DNA of 64,000 bases from Bradyrhizobium sp. CCBAU 53421 (GCF_015291625.1 NZ_CP030047.1:5332001-5396000); one strand, 5' to 3'; positions 1-8,665 are shown, counted from the first letter of the stretch. The notes: generated by a model from the letters alone, not told the origin. A program made the numbers and translations.

Positions 1-3000
1 CACCGAGAAGCCGGTGATATTGAGCAGCCCTTCCCTCGGGCCCGGATCGGGAATCGGCGGCTCCATCGCAAGCATGAGCTGGCCGCCGACCACCTTCGAA
101 TAAGTGTCGATGAAGCGCAGGAACGCTCCGGCGTCAGCGGTCTGCAGGTAGATCACCTCGCGCGCCTGCTGGCGCCGCAGGTCGGCGCTGACCGGGGTAT
201 CGCGGCCGACCCTGCCGCTCAGCGTGAACGTCTTGAAGTACCCGTTGCGACGCGAGACCTTGGCGTCGACGCCGCGCAGCGCTTCTCCGTTGAAGCCGGC
301 CACCGCGCCGAGCTTCAGGTCGACGTCGAAATCGGTGGTCTTGGCCTTGTTCTTGGAATCGTTATCGCGGCCGGAGATCGCCGATTTCAGGAAGCCGCGG
401 CCATCGAACACGTCGCCGCGCATCGTCACCTTGATCACGCCGTCAGGACCGCGATCGGCCCGCAGCGATGTCTTGTCGCCGTCCGACGGCGCATAGGTCG
501 GGAAGTTCGCATTCATCAGGTCGCCGTTCTGGTCGACCTCGAGCGCGCCCTTGATCGAGACACCGCTGCCTTCGATCGAGATATCCTCGAACCGCGTCGA
601 CTGCCCCTTCGGCACCACGTTGAAGGTTGCCTTGCCGGCCCTGCCCTGCGCCTTGACCCATCCGGGCAGGATGTTGTCGAGCTTGAGCTGGGTCAGGTCG
701 GCCTCGACGCCCATCTTGGTGGCGGGATTGTCGCCGCTGCCGATCTTGCCGGAGAGCTTGATCGGGATCGCGCCTGACACCGCCGGGCCGAGATCAAGCC
801 CGAGCCGTGCACGGCTCGCATCGTCCAGCGTCGCCTGCAGCTTGACGTCGGCATCGCCGTCGGCCGGCTTGCGATAGTCGAGCGAGGCCGCCTGTCCGTT
901 GATCTTGACGTCGCCCTTGACCTGGAAACCGGCGTTGCTGGCAACCAGCTTCAGCGTGTTGGCTTCGAGCTTCTGGTTCATCACCAGCTTGTCGACGGCG
1001 ACGCCGGAGATGTCGGCAGCGACGGAATAGGTCGTGTCGGCCTTGGTCAATTCGCCCTTCACCGGCATGCCGAGATTGATCGTCGCGGTGACGTTGCCCT
1101 TGCTGGCGTTGGGATCGATCAGCGGACCTGAGAGATCGCTGAGCCGGTCGGATGCAAGGATTTCGGCAGCGGCCGGCACCGGACAGTCGACCCGGAACTT
1201 GACCTTCGACGGCGACGGCTTCGGCGCCATGTCCGGCACCTCGAAGGTGAAATCCGACAGCGTGATCTTGCGGCCTGCCGGCGTGTCGGCGATGCCCTGA
1301 TTGATGGTCACGGTCGCGGTGCGCCCGGTGACCCTCGCCTTCAGATCCGCATCATGGACCGCGGGCATCTGATCCACCGGGCGCACCGTGACGCCCGAGG
1401 CGACGATGTTGACCGACAGACCGTCGTCCGGAATCGGCGGTCCCTTGCGCGACAGATTATGCACCGGCGAATTGACGCCGACATCGATGCGCTGGAGCGT
1501 GCCGCGGTCGATCCGCTCGAGCACCCATTCGCGCACCTCGGGCACGATGATGATCGGCCACATCCGCTTCAGGGCCGAGGCCGACATCGGCGTGCCGGCG
1601 AATCCGAGTTGCAGTCGCGGCTCGCCGGAATAGTCGATGCTGCCGGTGCCGGCGACGCCGATCTCGCCATTGGAGATGTCGGCCTGGGTCAGCAGCACCC
1701 GCTTCTTCTCGGTGTCGAACCGGAAGCCGATGTTGATGCGATTGAAGATCAGCGGCGGTTCGTTCTTGTCGGCACCGGCCAGCACGATGGTGCCGCCGGA
1801 CAGGCCGGCCTGCCAGTCGGTGACATTGTCGTTCGGCGGCTCGAGATGGCCGAGCAGCGTGATGCGGTTGGCACCCGAGACGATCTTGATCGGCGCCAGC
1901 AGCACGCGCCGCCCCGAATCCCATTCGACGCTCATCTCGGCCGAATCGACCGGCATCGGGTAGTCCGGCGTGTCGGTATCGATGATGTTGCCGGCGCCGA
2001 CATTGATCTTGCCGCGGAAATAGGTCGGCAGCCCGTCGCGGCCGAGCTCGCCTTTCATTTCGCCCGACAGTGGCAGGTCGGCGGTGTAGGTGAGATCCTT
2101 GGTCCGCATCGCGAGCAGGATGTTCCGGGTGGAAACCTTGTCGGCCTTGACGTCGACCGAGCGCACGCCGTTCTGCTGCGGTCCAATCAGGACGCGGACC
2201 GACCAGGGCTTTGCGCCATCCTCGCCGAAGCTGAGCGCAACCCCGCCGCCGTTCGGGCGCCGCAGGCTCAGGCTGATATTCTCAAAGCTCCATTTGTTGC
2301 CGCGCTGCTGGTCGTCGACGACGAGATTGCCATTCTTCAGACCGATCTCGTTGAGGTTTTGACCGTCGAGGCCGGTCATGCTGAGGCTGTCGAGCCAGTC
2401 GAGGCCGGCGAGCAGCCCGCTCTGGGCCGAATCGGCTGAGGCCGCCGAGGGCTCGGAGGCAACCGGCGGCGCGGCAGCCTGCGGCTGCGGAGCGGCAGGC
2501 ATCGGACGCGGGAATGTCGGCGGCAGCCCCGCTTCCCGCTTGGAGGCAACGCCGGTGGCGAGCGGCTTTGCGGTGTCGCCGGCAGACACAGTCACGTTGC
2601 CGTCGGGTGTGATCCGCACCGACAGTTCCGCATCGACCAGATTGAGGCTCTCCGCCCGCAGCTGGCCCATCAGCAGCGCGGTTCCGGATAGGCGCACTTC
2701 GGCTTTCGGCGCGCTCGCAACCACCGCATGATCGCGATCGCGGACGATGATGTCGCGGATGCGCACCGCGATCCTGACCCGGCCGGCGCGCTCGATCTGC
2801 GTTCCGCCGACCTCGACCGTATTGCCGTGGCCGATATTCTCCTCGATCGCTGCGGCAAGCCACGGCGTCGCCAGATCGAGATTGATTGGACCCGCGCCGA
2901 GCCGCCACCACAATGCGCCGAAGCAGGTCGCGAACATCACGACCAGCACCACGAGCACCAATCCGATGCGACGGATCCAGCGCTCGCCGTGCAGCCAGCG

Positions 3001-3180
3001 CTGCATGCCGGAGCAGAAATCGGTGAAGCGATGCAGGTTGGTGTTGGAACGCGCCAGCAATTGCCGCGCACGGTTGCCCGCCGCCTCATCCTGCTCGTCC
3101 CACGCGGCGTCGCCTTCCCATTGCGAGAAGTCGGTCCCGGCGCGCGGATTTGGACCTTGCGGCGACGTGTTCCTTGCCAT
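1..3180 (-). CDS. AsmA-like / DUF3971 membrane-anchored protein (C-terminus beyond window)
   Basis: One open frame runs from an ATG at 3180 to base 1 without a stop, giving at least 1060 residues. The N-terminus is hydrophilic for about 65 residues, followed by a single membrane segment (residues about 70-92, ending in an ALWWRLG turn). The rest is a long beta-rich periplasmic region with the repetitive hydrophobic/polar alternation of the YhdP/AsmA (DUF3971) family. A low-complexity Ala/Pro linker lies near residues 220-250. Known members of this superfamily are thought to bridge inner and outer membranes and move phospholipids; that role here is inferred from family only. The gene is divergent from the peroxiredoxin gene. 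YhdP-family proteins usually exceed 1200 residues, so a few hundred are probably missing. I am confident of the frame and fairly confident of the family. Confidence 0.85.
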   Translation of the reverse strand, partial: MARNTSPQGPNPRAGTDFSQWEGDAAWDEQDEAAGNRARQLLARSNTNLHRFTDFCSGMQRWLHGERWIRRIGLVLVVLVVMFATCFGALWWRLGAGPINLDLATPWLAAAIEENIGHGNTVEVGGTQIERAGRVRIAVRIRDIIVRDRDHAVVASAPKAEVRLSGTALLMGQLRAESLNLVDAELSVRITPDGNVTVSAGDTAKPLATGVASKREAGLPPTFPRPMPAAPQPQAAAPPVASEPSAASADSAQSGLLAGLDWLDSLSMTGLDGQNLNEIGLKNGNLVVDDQQRGNKWSFENISLSLRRPNGGGVALSFGEDGAKPWSVRVLIGPQQNGVRSVDVKADKVSTRNILLAMRTKDLTYTADLPLSGEMKGELGRDGLPTYFRGKINVGAGNIIDTDTPDYPMPVDSAEMSVEWDSGRRVLLAPIKIVSGANRITLLGHLEPPNDNVTDWQAGLSGGTIVLAGADKNEPPLIFNRINIGFRFDTEKKRVLLTQADISNGEIGVAGTGSIDYSGEPRLQLGFAGTPMSASALKRMWPIIIVPEVREWVLERIDRGTLQRIDVGVNSPVHNLSRKGPPIPDDGLSVNIVASGVTVRPVDQMPAVHDADLKARVTGRTATVTINQGIADTPAGRKITLSDFTFEVPDMAPKPSPSKVKFRVDCPVPAAAEILASDRLSDLSGPLIDPNASKGNVTATINLGMPVKGELTKADTTYSVAADISGVAVDKLVMNQKLEANTLKLVASNAGFQVKGDVKINGQAASLDYRKPADGDADVKLQATLDDASRARLGLDLGPAVSGAIPIKLSGKIGSGDNPATKMGVEADLTQLKLDNILPGWVKAQGRAGKATFNVVPKGQSTRFEDISIEGSGVSIKGALEVDQNGDLMNANFPTYAPSDGDKTSLRADRGPDGVIKVTMRGDVFDGRGFLKSAISGRDNDSKNKAKTTDFDVDLKLGAVAGFNGEALRGVDAKVSRRNGYFKTFTLSGRVGRDTPVSADLRRQQAREVIYLQTADAGAFLRFIDTYSKVVGGQLMLAMEPPIPDPGPREGLLNITGFSV

Positions 3181-3502
3181 TGCCTCTCGGTGCTGACGGC
3201 GAAGCTGATCGCCGCCATCGGGGCGCCCGTCGATTCGTATCGAGCGCTCCTGTGCCGGCATCGCCGCCTATCCTCGCCTAATCATGTTACTCGCCGATGG
3301 CCCCAAGAACGGACCAAAAGAACGGACCCAACCAACCGATCAAAAGCCAATTCAGCAAGCGGACGGGTAACGCGTCGAATTCCTTGTCACCATACTCCGT
3401 GGCCATCAAACTTGCCCAGCGGCCGCTGCGAATCCGGCCGCCGCGAATGAGACCCGCAATACCCCAATGGTTGAGCTTCTGAAAGCGACGAAAGGAAGGC
3501 GT
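3181..3502. other. Divergent intergenic region, no gene seen
   Basis: This 322-base stretch separates the divergent AsmA-like and peroxiredoxin genes and must hold both promoters. Short frames here lack a ribosome site and good codon use. I could not assign a convincing -35/-10 pair. A purine-rich AAAGGAAGG at 3491-3499 is the likely ribosome binding site of the downstream gene. Confidence 0.5.
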
Positions 3503-4216
3503 ATGTCCAAGAAAACGCGCAAGAAATCCTCCAACACAACCGGAAAGCGGGTCGCAACAAAGGTTGCGCGCGCCGCAAGCGCAAGCACTGGGAAGTCCGC
3601 GACCAAAACCCGCACAACGGTTGCGAAGAAGGCAGCTGCCAAAACCGCAAAGACCAAGCCCGGAGCGGGTGTTCAAGAGAAAGCCTCGCACAAGGCCGCA
3701 TCGAAACCGTTAAAGGCGAAGCCGGCCGCGAACGTGACCAGGTCGTCCACCATCACACTCACCGAGGGCGCCGCGGCGCCCGGCTTTGACCTGCCGCGCG
3801 ACGGCGGCGGCAGCGTGTCGCTGAAGGATTTTGCCGGCAAGAAGCTGGTGCTGTTCTTCTATCCTCGCGCCGACACCCCCGGCTGCACCCGGGAGGCGAT
3901 CGACTTCACCCGGCTCAAGAGCGACTTCATCGCCGCGGGGGCCGAGGTGGTCGGCATTTCCGCCGATACGGTTAAGGCGCAGGAGTCATTTCGAAACAAA
4001 CACCAACTGTCGGTGCCGCTCGTCTCGGACGGCGCCCATCAGATGCTGGAGGCGTATGGCGCCTGGGGCGAAAAATCTATGTACGGCAGGACCTTCATGG
4101 GAATTATTCGCACCACGGTTCTGGTCGATTCCGGTGGAAAAGTCGCCCGTATCTGGCGCCATGTGAAGGTCGACGGCCATGCCGAAGCGGTATTGGAGGC
4201 CGCCCGCTCGCTCTGA
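3503..4216 (+). CDS. bcp: PrxQ/Bcp-type peroxiredoxin with Lys/Ala-rich N-terminal tail
   Basis: Predicted thiol peroxidase reducing hydroperoxides, 237 residues from ATG 3503 (AAAGGAAGG just upstream). An in-frame ATG at 3467 would add 12 residues but lacks that site. Residues about 88-237 form the AhpC/TSA domain, with the peroxidatic motif TPGCTREA at Cys128. Residues 1-80 are a Lys/Ala/Ser/Thr-rich tail resembling histone H1 or AlgP C-termini; typical Bcp proteins are about 155 residues and lack it. Cys128 is the only cysteine in the protein. The resolving cysteine found five residues later in E. coli Bcp is absent, so this is a 1-Cys form needing an external thiol partner. The basic tail could bind DNA or another polyanion (inference). 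The peroxiredoxin assignment is firm. Confidence 0.93.
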   Translation: MSKKTRKKSSNTTGKRVATKVARAASASTGKSATKTRTTVAKKAAAKTAKTKPGAGVQEKASHKAASKPLKAKPAANVTRSSTITLTEGAAAPGFDLPRDGGGSVSLKDFAGKKLVLFFYPRADTPGCTREAIDFTRLKSDFIAAGAEVVGISADTVKAQESFRNKHQLSVPLVSDGAHQMLEAYGAWGEKSMYGRTFMGIIRTTVLVDSGGKVARIWRHVKVDGHAEAVLEAARSL

Positions 4217-4316
4217 TCGGAGCGGTTCCGTTTCCTGAAAATTAACCATGGCGGGCTCAAATCGGCCCCGCAAATTAGCCGTACGGAGCTTGGTCCGACC
4301 GGCCGCGGGAGTACCG

Positions 4317-5675
4317 ATGTCGAGCCGGTCCGGTCATCACCAGGAATACCAGAAACACCATCATCCTCAGGACCATGGCCGGTCACCGGCGCGCCGTCCG
4401 GCAGCCCAGCATGGCGCGGCTGCCGTCGCCGCCTCCGGCGAGGGCTATACCCTGGTCCATGCCGGCAAGCAGGTCCGGATCGGGCCGGTGGTGTTCTGGA
4501 TCATCGTTGGCACCGTGGTGCTGCTCGGCATGTGGTCGGCTGCGACCGCGACCTATTTCGCGTTCCGTGACGACGTACTCACCCGGCTGATCGCGCGCCA
4601 GGCCGAGATGCAATACGCCTATGAGGACCGCATCTCGGAGCTGCGCGCCAAGGTCGACCGCACCACCAGCCGCCAGCTGCTCGACCAAGAGCAGTTCGAC
4701 CAGAAGCTCGACCAGATCATGAAGCGGCAGTCGACGTTGGAATCGCGCGCCACCGCGCTCGGCGCGATGCCCGATGCGACCTCAACCGGATCGATCAAGC
4801 CGCAGGGCCGCGCCGACGCCGCGCCGTCGTCCGGCACGCCGAAGCCCTCCCCGATCAGCGACACCGTGATCTTCGTGGCGCCGCCGGATCGCGAGGCGCG
4901 GCTGGAGTCGCGCGCGCCGCTGATCGCCAAGGCGCAGCCGAACCAGTTCGCCAAGGCCCAGGGTGTCGACAACGTCCTGGTTCGTCTGCAGACCTCGCTC
5001 GACCAGGTCGAGCGTCGCCAGGTCGCCGCGCTGTCCTCGGTCGAGGACGGCATCGAATCGCGGGTGCGCAGGATGCGCGGCGTGATTTCCGATCTCGGCC
5101 TCAACATGGCGCAGCTCGAAGCCGCGACACCCCGCTCCGGCATGGGCGGGCCCTATGTGCCCGTGAAGCTCGCGCCCGACGCCGGTTCGTTCGAACGCCA
5201 GCTCTACCGCATCAACATCAACCGCGCGCAGATGCAGCGCCTGAACCAGACGCTGTCGCTGGTGCCTTACCGCAAGCCCGTGGTCGGCGAGGTCGAGTTC
5301 ACCAGCGGCTTCGGCGTTCGCTCCGATCCGTTCCTCGGTCGTCCGGCGATGCACACCGGGCTCGACTTCCGCGCCGCGCAGGGTGATCCGGTGCGCGTCA
5401 CCGCCAACGGCAAGGTGGTGTCGGCGGGTTGGGCCGGCGGCTACGGCCGCATGGTCGAGGTCGATCACGGCAATGGGCTCTCGACCCGCTACGGCCATCT
5501 CTCCGAGATCGGCGTCAAGGTCGGCGAATACGTCAAGATCGGCCAGGTGATCGGCGCCGTCGGTTCGACCGGCCGCTCCACTGGACCGCATCTGCATTAC
5601 GAGACACGCATCGACGGCGAAGCGGTCGATCCGCAGAAATTCCTCCGCGCCGGCGTCCGGCTCAGCGCGGGCTAA
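4317..5675 (+). CDS. M23-family (LytM) metallopeptidase, membrane anchored
   Basis: Predicted periplasmic peptidoglycan endopeptidase or amidase activator, 452 residues. A His/Gln/Arg-rich cytoplasmic segment precedes one transmembrane helix (about 58-83). A Gln/Leu-rich coiled-coil region (about 90-150), a Pro/Ala linker and a second helical stretch follow, then the C-terminal LytM domain (about 331-445). The zinc ligand motifs are intact: HTGLD near 346 and HLHYE near 425, so the domain should be catalytically active rather than a degenerate EnvC-like activator. I chose ATG 4317; an in-frame ATG at 4248 would add 23 residues that look non-coding. The gene follows the peroxiredoxin gene by about 100 bases and ends before a hairpin terminator. 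Confidence 0.9.
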   Translation: MSSRSGHHQEYQKHHHPQDHGRSPARRPAAQHGAAAVAASGEGYTLVHAGKQVRIGPVVFWIIVGTVVLLGMWSAATATYFAFRDDVLTRLIARQAEMQYAYEDRISELRAKVDRTTSRQLLDQEQFDQKLDQIMKRQSTLESRATALGAMPDATSTGSIKPQGRADAAPSSGTPKPSPISDTVIFVAPPDREARLESRAPLIAKAQPNQFAKAQGVDNVLVRLQTSLDQVERRQVAALSSVEDGIESRVRRMRGVISDLGLNMAQLEAATPRSGMGGPYVPVKLAPDAGSFERQLYRININRAQMQRLNQTLSLVPYRKPVVGEVEFTSGFGVRSDPFLGRPAMHTGLDFRAAQGDPVRVTANGKVVSAGWAGGYGRMVEVDHGNGLSTRYGHLSEIGVKVGEYVKIGQVIGAVGSTGRSTGPHLHYETRIDGEAVDPQKFLRAGVRLSAG

Positions 5676-5702
5676 AACTTTCCGATCGCACCGCGTGTTC
5701 TG

Positions 5703-5741
5703 AAACCGGCGCTGGCCCAAGCCCGCGCCGGTCTTGCTTTT
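5703..5741. terminator. Probable terminator between convergent genes
   Basis: The 8-bp stem ACCGGCGC (5705-5712) / GCGCCGGT (5725-5732) is followed by CTTGCTTTT. It lies between the convergent ends of the M23 peptidase and DUF5666 genes and could serve the plus-strand gene. Confidence 0.6.
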
Positions 5742-5747
5742 GCCGGA

Positions 5748-6992
5748 TCAGCGGCGACCACCGCCACCCATGCCGCCGGGCGGCCCGCCGCCACCGAATC
5801 CGCCGCCGGGTCCGAATGGGCCACCAGCACCGCCGGGACCAAAGGGTCCGCCGGGCGAGCCGAAGCCGCCCGGACCAGGACCGGTCGTTCCGCCATTCAG
5901 CGGATCGGGCGCAGGACCGCCGCCAGGCGGTGGCCCGCCGCCGGGCGCACCAGACGGCCCGCCAGGGCTGCCACCGGGACCGCCGCCACCAGGCGCGCCG
6001 CGCCTGCCCGGCCCGGATCCATGTCCCGGCCCAGAGCCCCCGCCGCCGGACCCGCGGCCCGGCGTGCCGGGGCTCTTCACCGACGAGCCCGGGAATCTCG
6101 TGACCGATTGCACCGACTCGACACGCAGCTCGCGCGTGCCCGACAGCTGCGCGTTGACGACCACGCGCGAATCGGCCGCTGGCGAGAACCGCGAGTTATC
6201 ACGCGCGACGAAGCCGGAACCGAGCTGCAGGTCGTTGCCGACCCGCCGCACATAGGCCTCGATCAAAAGCCGCTTGGCGCCGACAAGATCGGAGAAGTCG
6301 TCGGCGCGGCTGCGCGACACCTGCATCACACCCTGCGCGACATGGCCTTCGGCCTGCACGCGCTGACCGACCAGAGCCGCGTCGACACCGCTCAGCTTGA
6401 GCTCGCCGATCCGCAACGCGCCGGCGCGATCGCGCTCCAGCGGTCCTGCGACGCGCATCGCGGTGTCATCGCGTTCCTGCACCAGGCTTGCGACCACGAC
6501 ACCGTCGGTGCGGCGCAGGCCGAACACGGCGACATGCGCGCCCGGCTTGAGCCAGCTCTCGCTGCCGGTCCAAGCGACCTTCTGGCCGAGCACGGTCAGC
6601 TCGCCCGCTTTCACCTGCTCGACCGGCCCGGTCACTTCGCTCGCGACGTCGATACGCCTGGTCGACAGCGTGCCGCCGGCATCGCGCTCTGCCACCACGC
6701 GCGCGAGCTGGCCGATCCGCAGCGCTTTCGCGCTCGCCGCCTCGCCGTCGATCCGGACCGGCACGTCGGCCGCATAGGAAACCCGCTCCCCATTGACATA
6801 GATCGAGCCGAACCGCTGGATCACGCCGACAATGCCGGTGCCGCCGATGCCCTGGTCGGAGCCGGTGATCCCGGTGCCGCCGATGCCCTGATCGTTGCCG
6901 CGCTTCTTGACCTGTGCGCCGGCGAGCGAGGTTCCGGCAAGCCAGAAGCCGATCAGCAATGCACGGCGCGAAATGACGGGCGGGCGCTTCAT
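5748..6992 (-). CDS. DUF5666-domain exported protein with Gly/Pro-rich tail
   Basis: A 414-residue predicted exported protein of unknown function. The N-terminus has a twin-Arg-like hydrophobic signal (SRRALLIGF) ending near AGA. The short motif DQGIGGTGI occurs twice in tandem just after it. Residues about 50-270 contain repeated small beta-barrel-like units (VNGERV, LRIGQLARV, AGELTVLGQKV) of the DUF5666 type. The last roughly 110 residues are almost entirely Gly and Pro, resembling a collagen-like or cell-wall tether. The start codon overlaps the stop of the upstream DUF6502 gene by 4 bases (6989-6992), so the two are translationally coupled. Function is unknown; the domain call rests on motif resemblance. 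Confidence 0.8.
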   Translation of the reverse strand: MKRPPVISRRALLIGFWLAGTSLAGAQVKKRGNDQGIGGTGITGSDQGIGGTGIVGVIQRFGSIYVNGERVSYAADVPVRIDGEAASAKALRIGQLARVVAERDAGGTLSTRRIDVASEVTGPVEQVKAGELTVLGQKVAWTGSESWLKPGAHVAVFGLRRTDGVVVASLVQERDDTAMRVAGPLERDRAGALRIGELKLSGVDAALVGQRVQAEGHVAQGVMQVSRSRADDFSDLVGAKRLLIEAYVRRVGNDLQLGSGFVARDNSRFSPAADSRVVVNAQLSGTRELRVESVQSVTRFPGSSVKSPGTPGRGSGGGGSGPGHGSGPGRRGAPGGGGPGGSPGGPSGAPGGGPPPGGGPAPDPLNGGTTGPGPGGFGSPGGPFGPGGAGGPFGPGGGFGGGGPPGGMGGGGRR

Positions 6993-7864
6993 GCCGCACC
7001 GCCTTCGTCCGCATCGTCATCGACCGGGCCGTCAGGTCCCTCGCGGTAGATGTAGATGCCGAAATTCCAGCGGTAGTCGCCGCCCTTGTCTTTCGCGAGC
7101 GCGCGGTTGGCTTCGCGGTTGGCGACCTTCAGCGCCTCCATCGCAAGCTCGCGCGAGCGGCCCTCGAGCCGCTTGGCGAGCTTGGCCGACAGCCCGTCGT
7201 AATGCACCGCGCGTTCGAGGAAGCGCGGCGTCGCCGACGACACGTTCATTTCGGCGGCCGCGACATGGTCGTGCAGGTTACGGCCGAGATAATGCCATTT
7301 GCGGTCGTCGTCGCCATGCGGGACGAAGGCCTCCTCGACCAGCATGATCTCATCATCGTCATTGATGGTGACGAGCTTGCGGTCGAGCCATTCGTCGAGC
7401 ACGGCGCGCGGCCGCACGTCCTTGGTGATCGATTCGACCAGCGTCTCGAACGACGGCGCGCCGCCATCGGCAGTGCGCGGCAACGGCAGCGGATCGCCTT
7501 TGGCGTCGGTGAATTCGGGCGCGGCCAGCCAGCGCGCGATGATCGCACTGGTGCGCGACAGCGTCGCCGGCACAGCATTGACCGGCGCGCCGGCGCCGCG
7601 CAGCCGCGCCACCTCCTTGCGGTGGATGCCGGTCAGCAGGCTGACGCGGCTGTCGGTCTGTTCCTTGCCTTCGAGCGCGAAGTCGTGCTCGGCCACGTTG
7701 ACATAGAGCTCGCGCAACAGCTGGGTCAGCGCCGGAAACGTCATGCCGCCGCGGATGCAAAGCCGCACCAGCGGACGCAGCATCCGCGCCAGCGGCGCAT
7801 GCAGCTTCGCGGCGGCGATCGGCGCGGACGATCCCACCTTCGACTTCGGGCCCTTGGCGTTCAT
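6989..7864 (-). CDS. DUF6502-family protein with predicted helix-turn-helix
   Basis: A 291-residue predicted cytoplasmic protein. The N-terminal third (LARMLRPLVRLCIRGG, then GIHRKEVARLRG) looks like a winged-helix DNA-binding domain as described for DUF6502 proteins. The C-terminal half is helical and rich in charged residues, with no membrane segment or enzyme motif. It is the first gene of a two-gene unit with the DUF5666 gene (ATGA overlap). Its upstream region (7865-8027) is shared with the divergent MerR-like gene and contains the O1/O2 operator pair, so it may be controlled by, or itself bind, those sites. Regulatory function is inferred. Confidence 0.78.
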   Translation of the reverse strand: MNAKGPKSKVGSSAPIAAAKLHAPLARMLRPLVRLCIRGGMTFPALTQLLRELYVNVAEHDFALEGKEQTDSRVSLLTGIHRKEVARLRGAGAPVNAVPATLSRTSAIIARWLAAPEFTDAKGDPLPLPRTADGGAPSFETLVESITKDVRPRAVLDEWLDRKLVTINDDDEIMLVEEAFVPHGDDDRKWHYLGRNLHDHVAAAEMNVSSATPRFLERAVHYDGLSAKLAKRLEGRSRELAMEALKVANREANRALAKDKGGDYRWNFGIYIYREGPDGPVDDDADEGGAA

Positions 7865-7889
7865 GCCTAACTTTTAGCCGCCCTCCGCG

Positions 7890-7933
7890 TGGGACACAAT
7901 CCCACCTTACTTGACGTGTGACATTTTCCCACT
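7890..7933. promoter_or_regulatory. Operator pair A (O1 and O2)
   Basis: O1 at 7890-7906 is a perfect dyad, GTGGGA-N5-TCCCAC. O2 at 7917-7933 is GTGTGA-N5-TCCCAC, the same dyad with one mismatch. Their centres are 27 bp apart. The same pair recurs at 8575-8630. O2 lies in the spacer of the promoter at 7912-7940, a placement typical of repressor sites. The pair sits between the divergent DUF6502 and MerR-like genes. Confidence 0.85.
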
Positions 7934-7940
7934 TATGGGA
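7912..7940 (+). promoter_or_regulatory. Candidate promoter of the MerR-like gene
   Basis: TTGACG (7912-7917), a 17-base spacer and TATGGG (7935-7940) form a sigma-70-like pair. The identical layout (TTGACG, 17 bases, TATCCA) occurs at 8609-8637, which supports both. Because the -10 covers an in-frame ATG at 7935, translation probably begins further downstream, at 8028. Confidence 0.65.
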
Positions 7941-8027
7941 AACAAAGTCACCTCTGGACACGACGCGCCCGCTGGCACTGGTGTCACGGGTGCCACGGGC
8001 ACTGCCGCCATCGCCACGGACCGCTCC

Positions 8028-8462
8028 ATGACTTCAACCCGATTCGACCTTGCGATCGCGGAAGCCTGCCGGATTGCCCAGGTTCCCTACGAGGAGTTCG
8101 TGTCGACGGTGATGGCGGGCGGCTATCCCTGCCTGCCCGGCGTGGTGCCAGGCTCGCCGCGCCGCTTCGACGAAACCGATCTGCTGGCGCTGTACATTTA
8201 TGGCCGCCTGCTCGCCTTCGGCTTCGGCGGCTTGCGCGCCGGCGAATATGCTAGCCGCGCACATGCCGGCCTCACCGCCGAGCCACGCGCGAACTCGATC
8301 TCGATCGCGCTGACATCGGACGGCGGCAAGCGTGTCGTGATCGAGCAGTATCTGCAGCGGCCCGCCGCCGCGATGCTGCCCGAGCGGATCCATTTCGACA
8401 TCCCCGCGATCAGGCGTCAGTTGCAGCAATCGACCGAACGCAGTTCGATCGAACCGGCCTGA
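8028..8462 (+). CDS. Small MerR-like putative DNA-binding protein
   Basis: A 144-residue protein not recognised as a named family. Residues about 40-75 read PRRFDETDLLALYIYGRLLAFG in two adjoining parts. This resembles the second half of a MerR winged helix (Arg-Arg-aromatic, acidic, Asp-Leu, then a helix ending in Gly). The C-terminal part is short and helical, with no ligand-binding domain or Cys cluster. I chose ATG 8028 because the predicted -10 element overlaps the upstream in-frame ATG at 7935; the start remains uncertain, and no strong ribosome site is seen for either. The gene lies directly downstream of operator pair A, and a second copy of the operators precedes the polysaccharide operon, so I infer a local autoregulated regulator. 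The MerR resemblance is weak and needs structure prediction. Confidence 0.6.
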   Translation: MTSTRFDLAIAEACRIAQVPYEEFVSTVMAGGYPCLPGVVPGSPRRFDETDLLALYIYGRLLAFGFGGLRAGEYASRAHAGLTAEPRANSISIALTSDGGKRVVIEQYLQRPAAAMLPERIHFDIPAIRRQLQQSTERSSIEPA

Positions 8463-8574
8463 CACCTCGCTAGCACTCACGGCTCACTCGCCTTGTGCTG
8501 TCACGGCGCGATCGCGCCATCGCGCCGTCATGCGCGCCGATCCTCTCCCCTCAAAAAGTTTTCCACCGCCTTAC

Positions 8575-8630
8575 GTGGGACATAATCCCACATTTTAGTT
8601 CGGTGCCATTGACGTGTGAAATTTTCCCAC
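8575..8630. promoter_or_regulatory. Operator pair B (O1 and O2)
   Basis: O1 at 8575-8591 is GTGGGA-N5-TCCCAC, differing from O1 of pair A only within the 5-base spacer. O2 at 8614-8630 is GTGTGA-N5-TCCCAC. Centres are 39 bp apart, 12 bp more than in pair A, about one helical turn. The pair precedes the polysaccharide operon. Confidence 0.85.
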
Positions 8631-8637
8631 GTATCCA
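8609..8637 (+). promoter_or_regulatory. Candidate promoter of the polysaccharide operon
   Basis: TTGACG (8609-8614), a 17-base spacer containing most of O2, then TATCCA (8632-8637). Transcription would start near 8643-8645, just ahead of a ribosome site AGGGAA (8651-8656) and ATG 8666. Confidence 0.68.
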
Positions 8638-8665
8638 GAATCCGTTCAGCAGGGAATCCGACGCA

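Noticed and set aside
1354..3450. Long plus-strand open frames opposite the AsmA-like gene (e.g. 1354-2439, 2728-3450)
   Set aside because: They mirror the high-GC coding frame on the other strand, are rich in Arg/His/Asp as such shadows are, and show no family motif.
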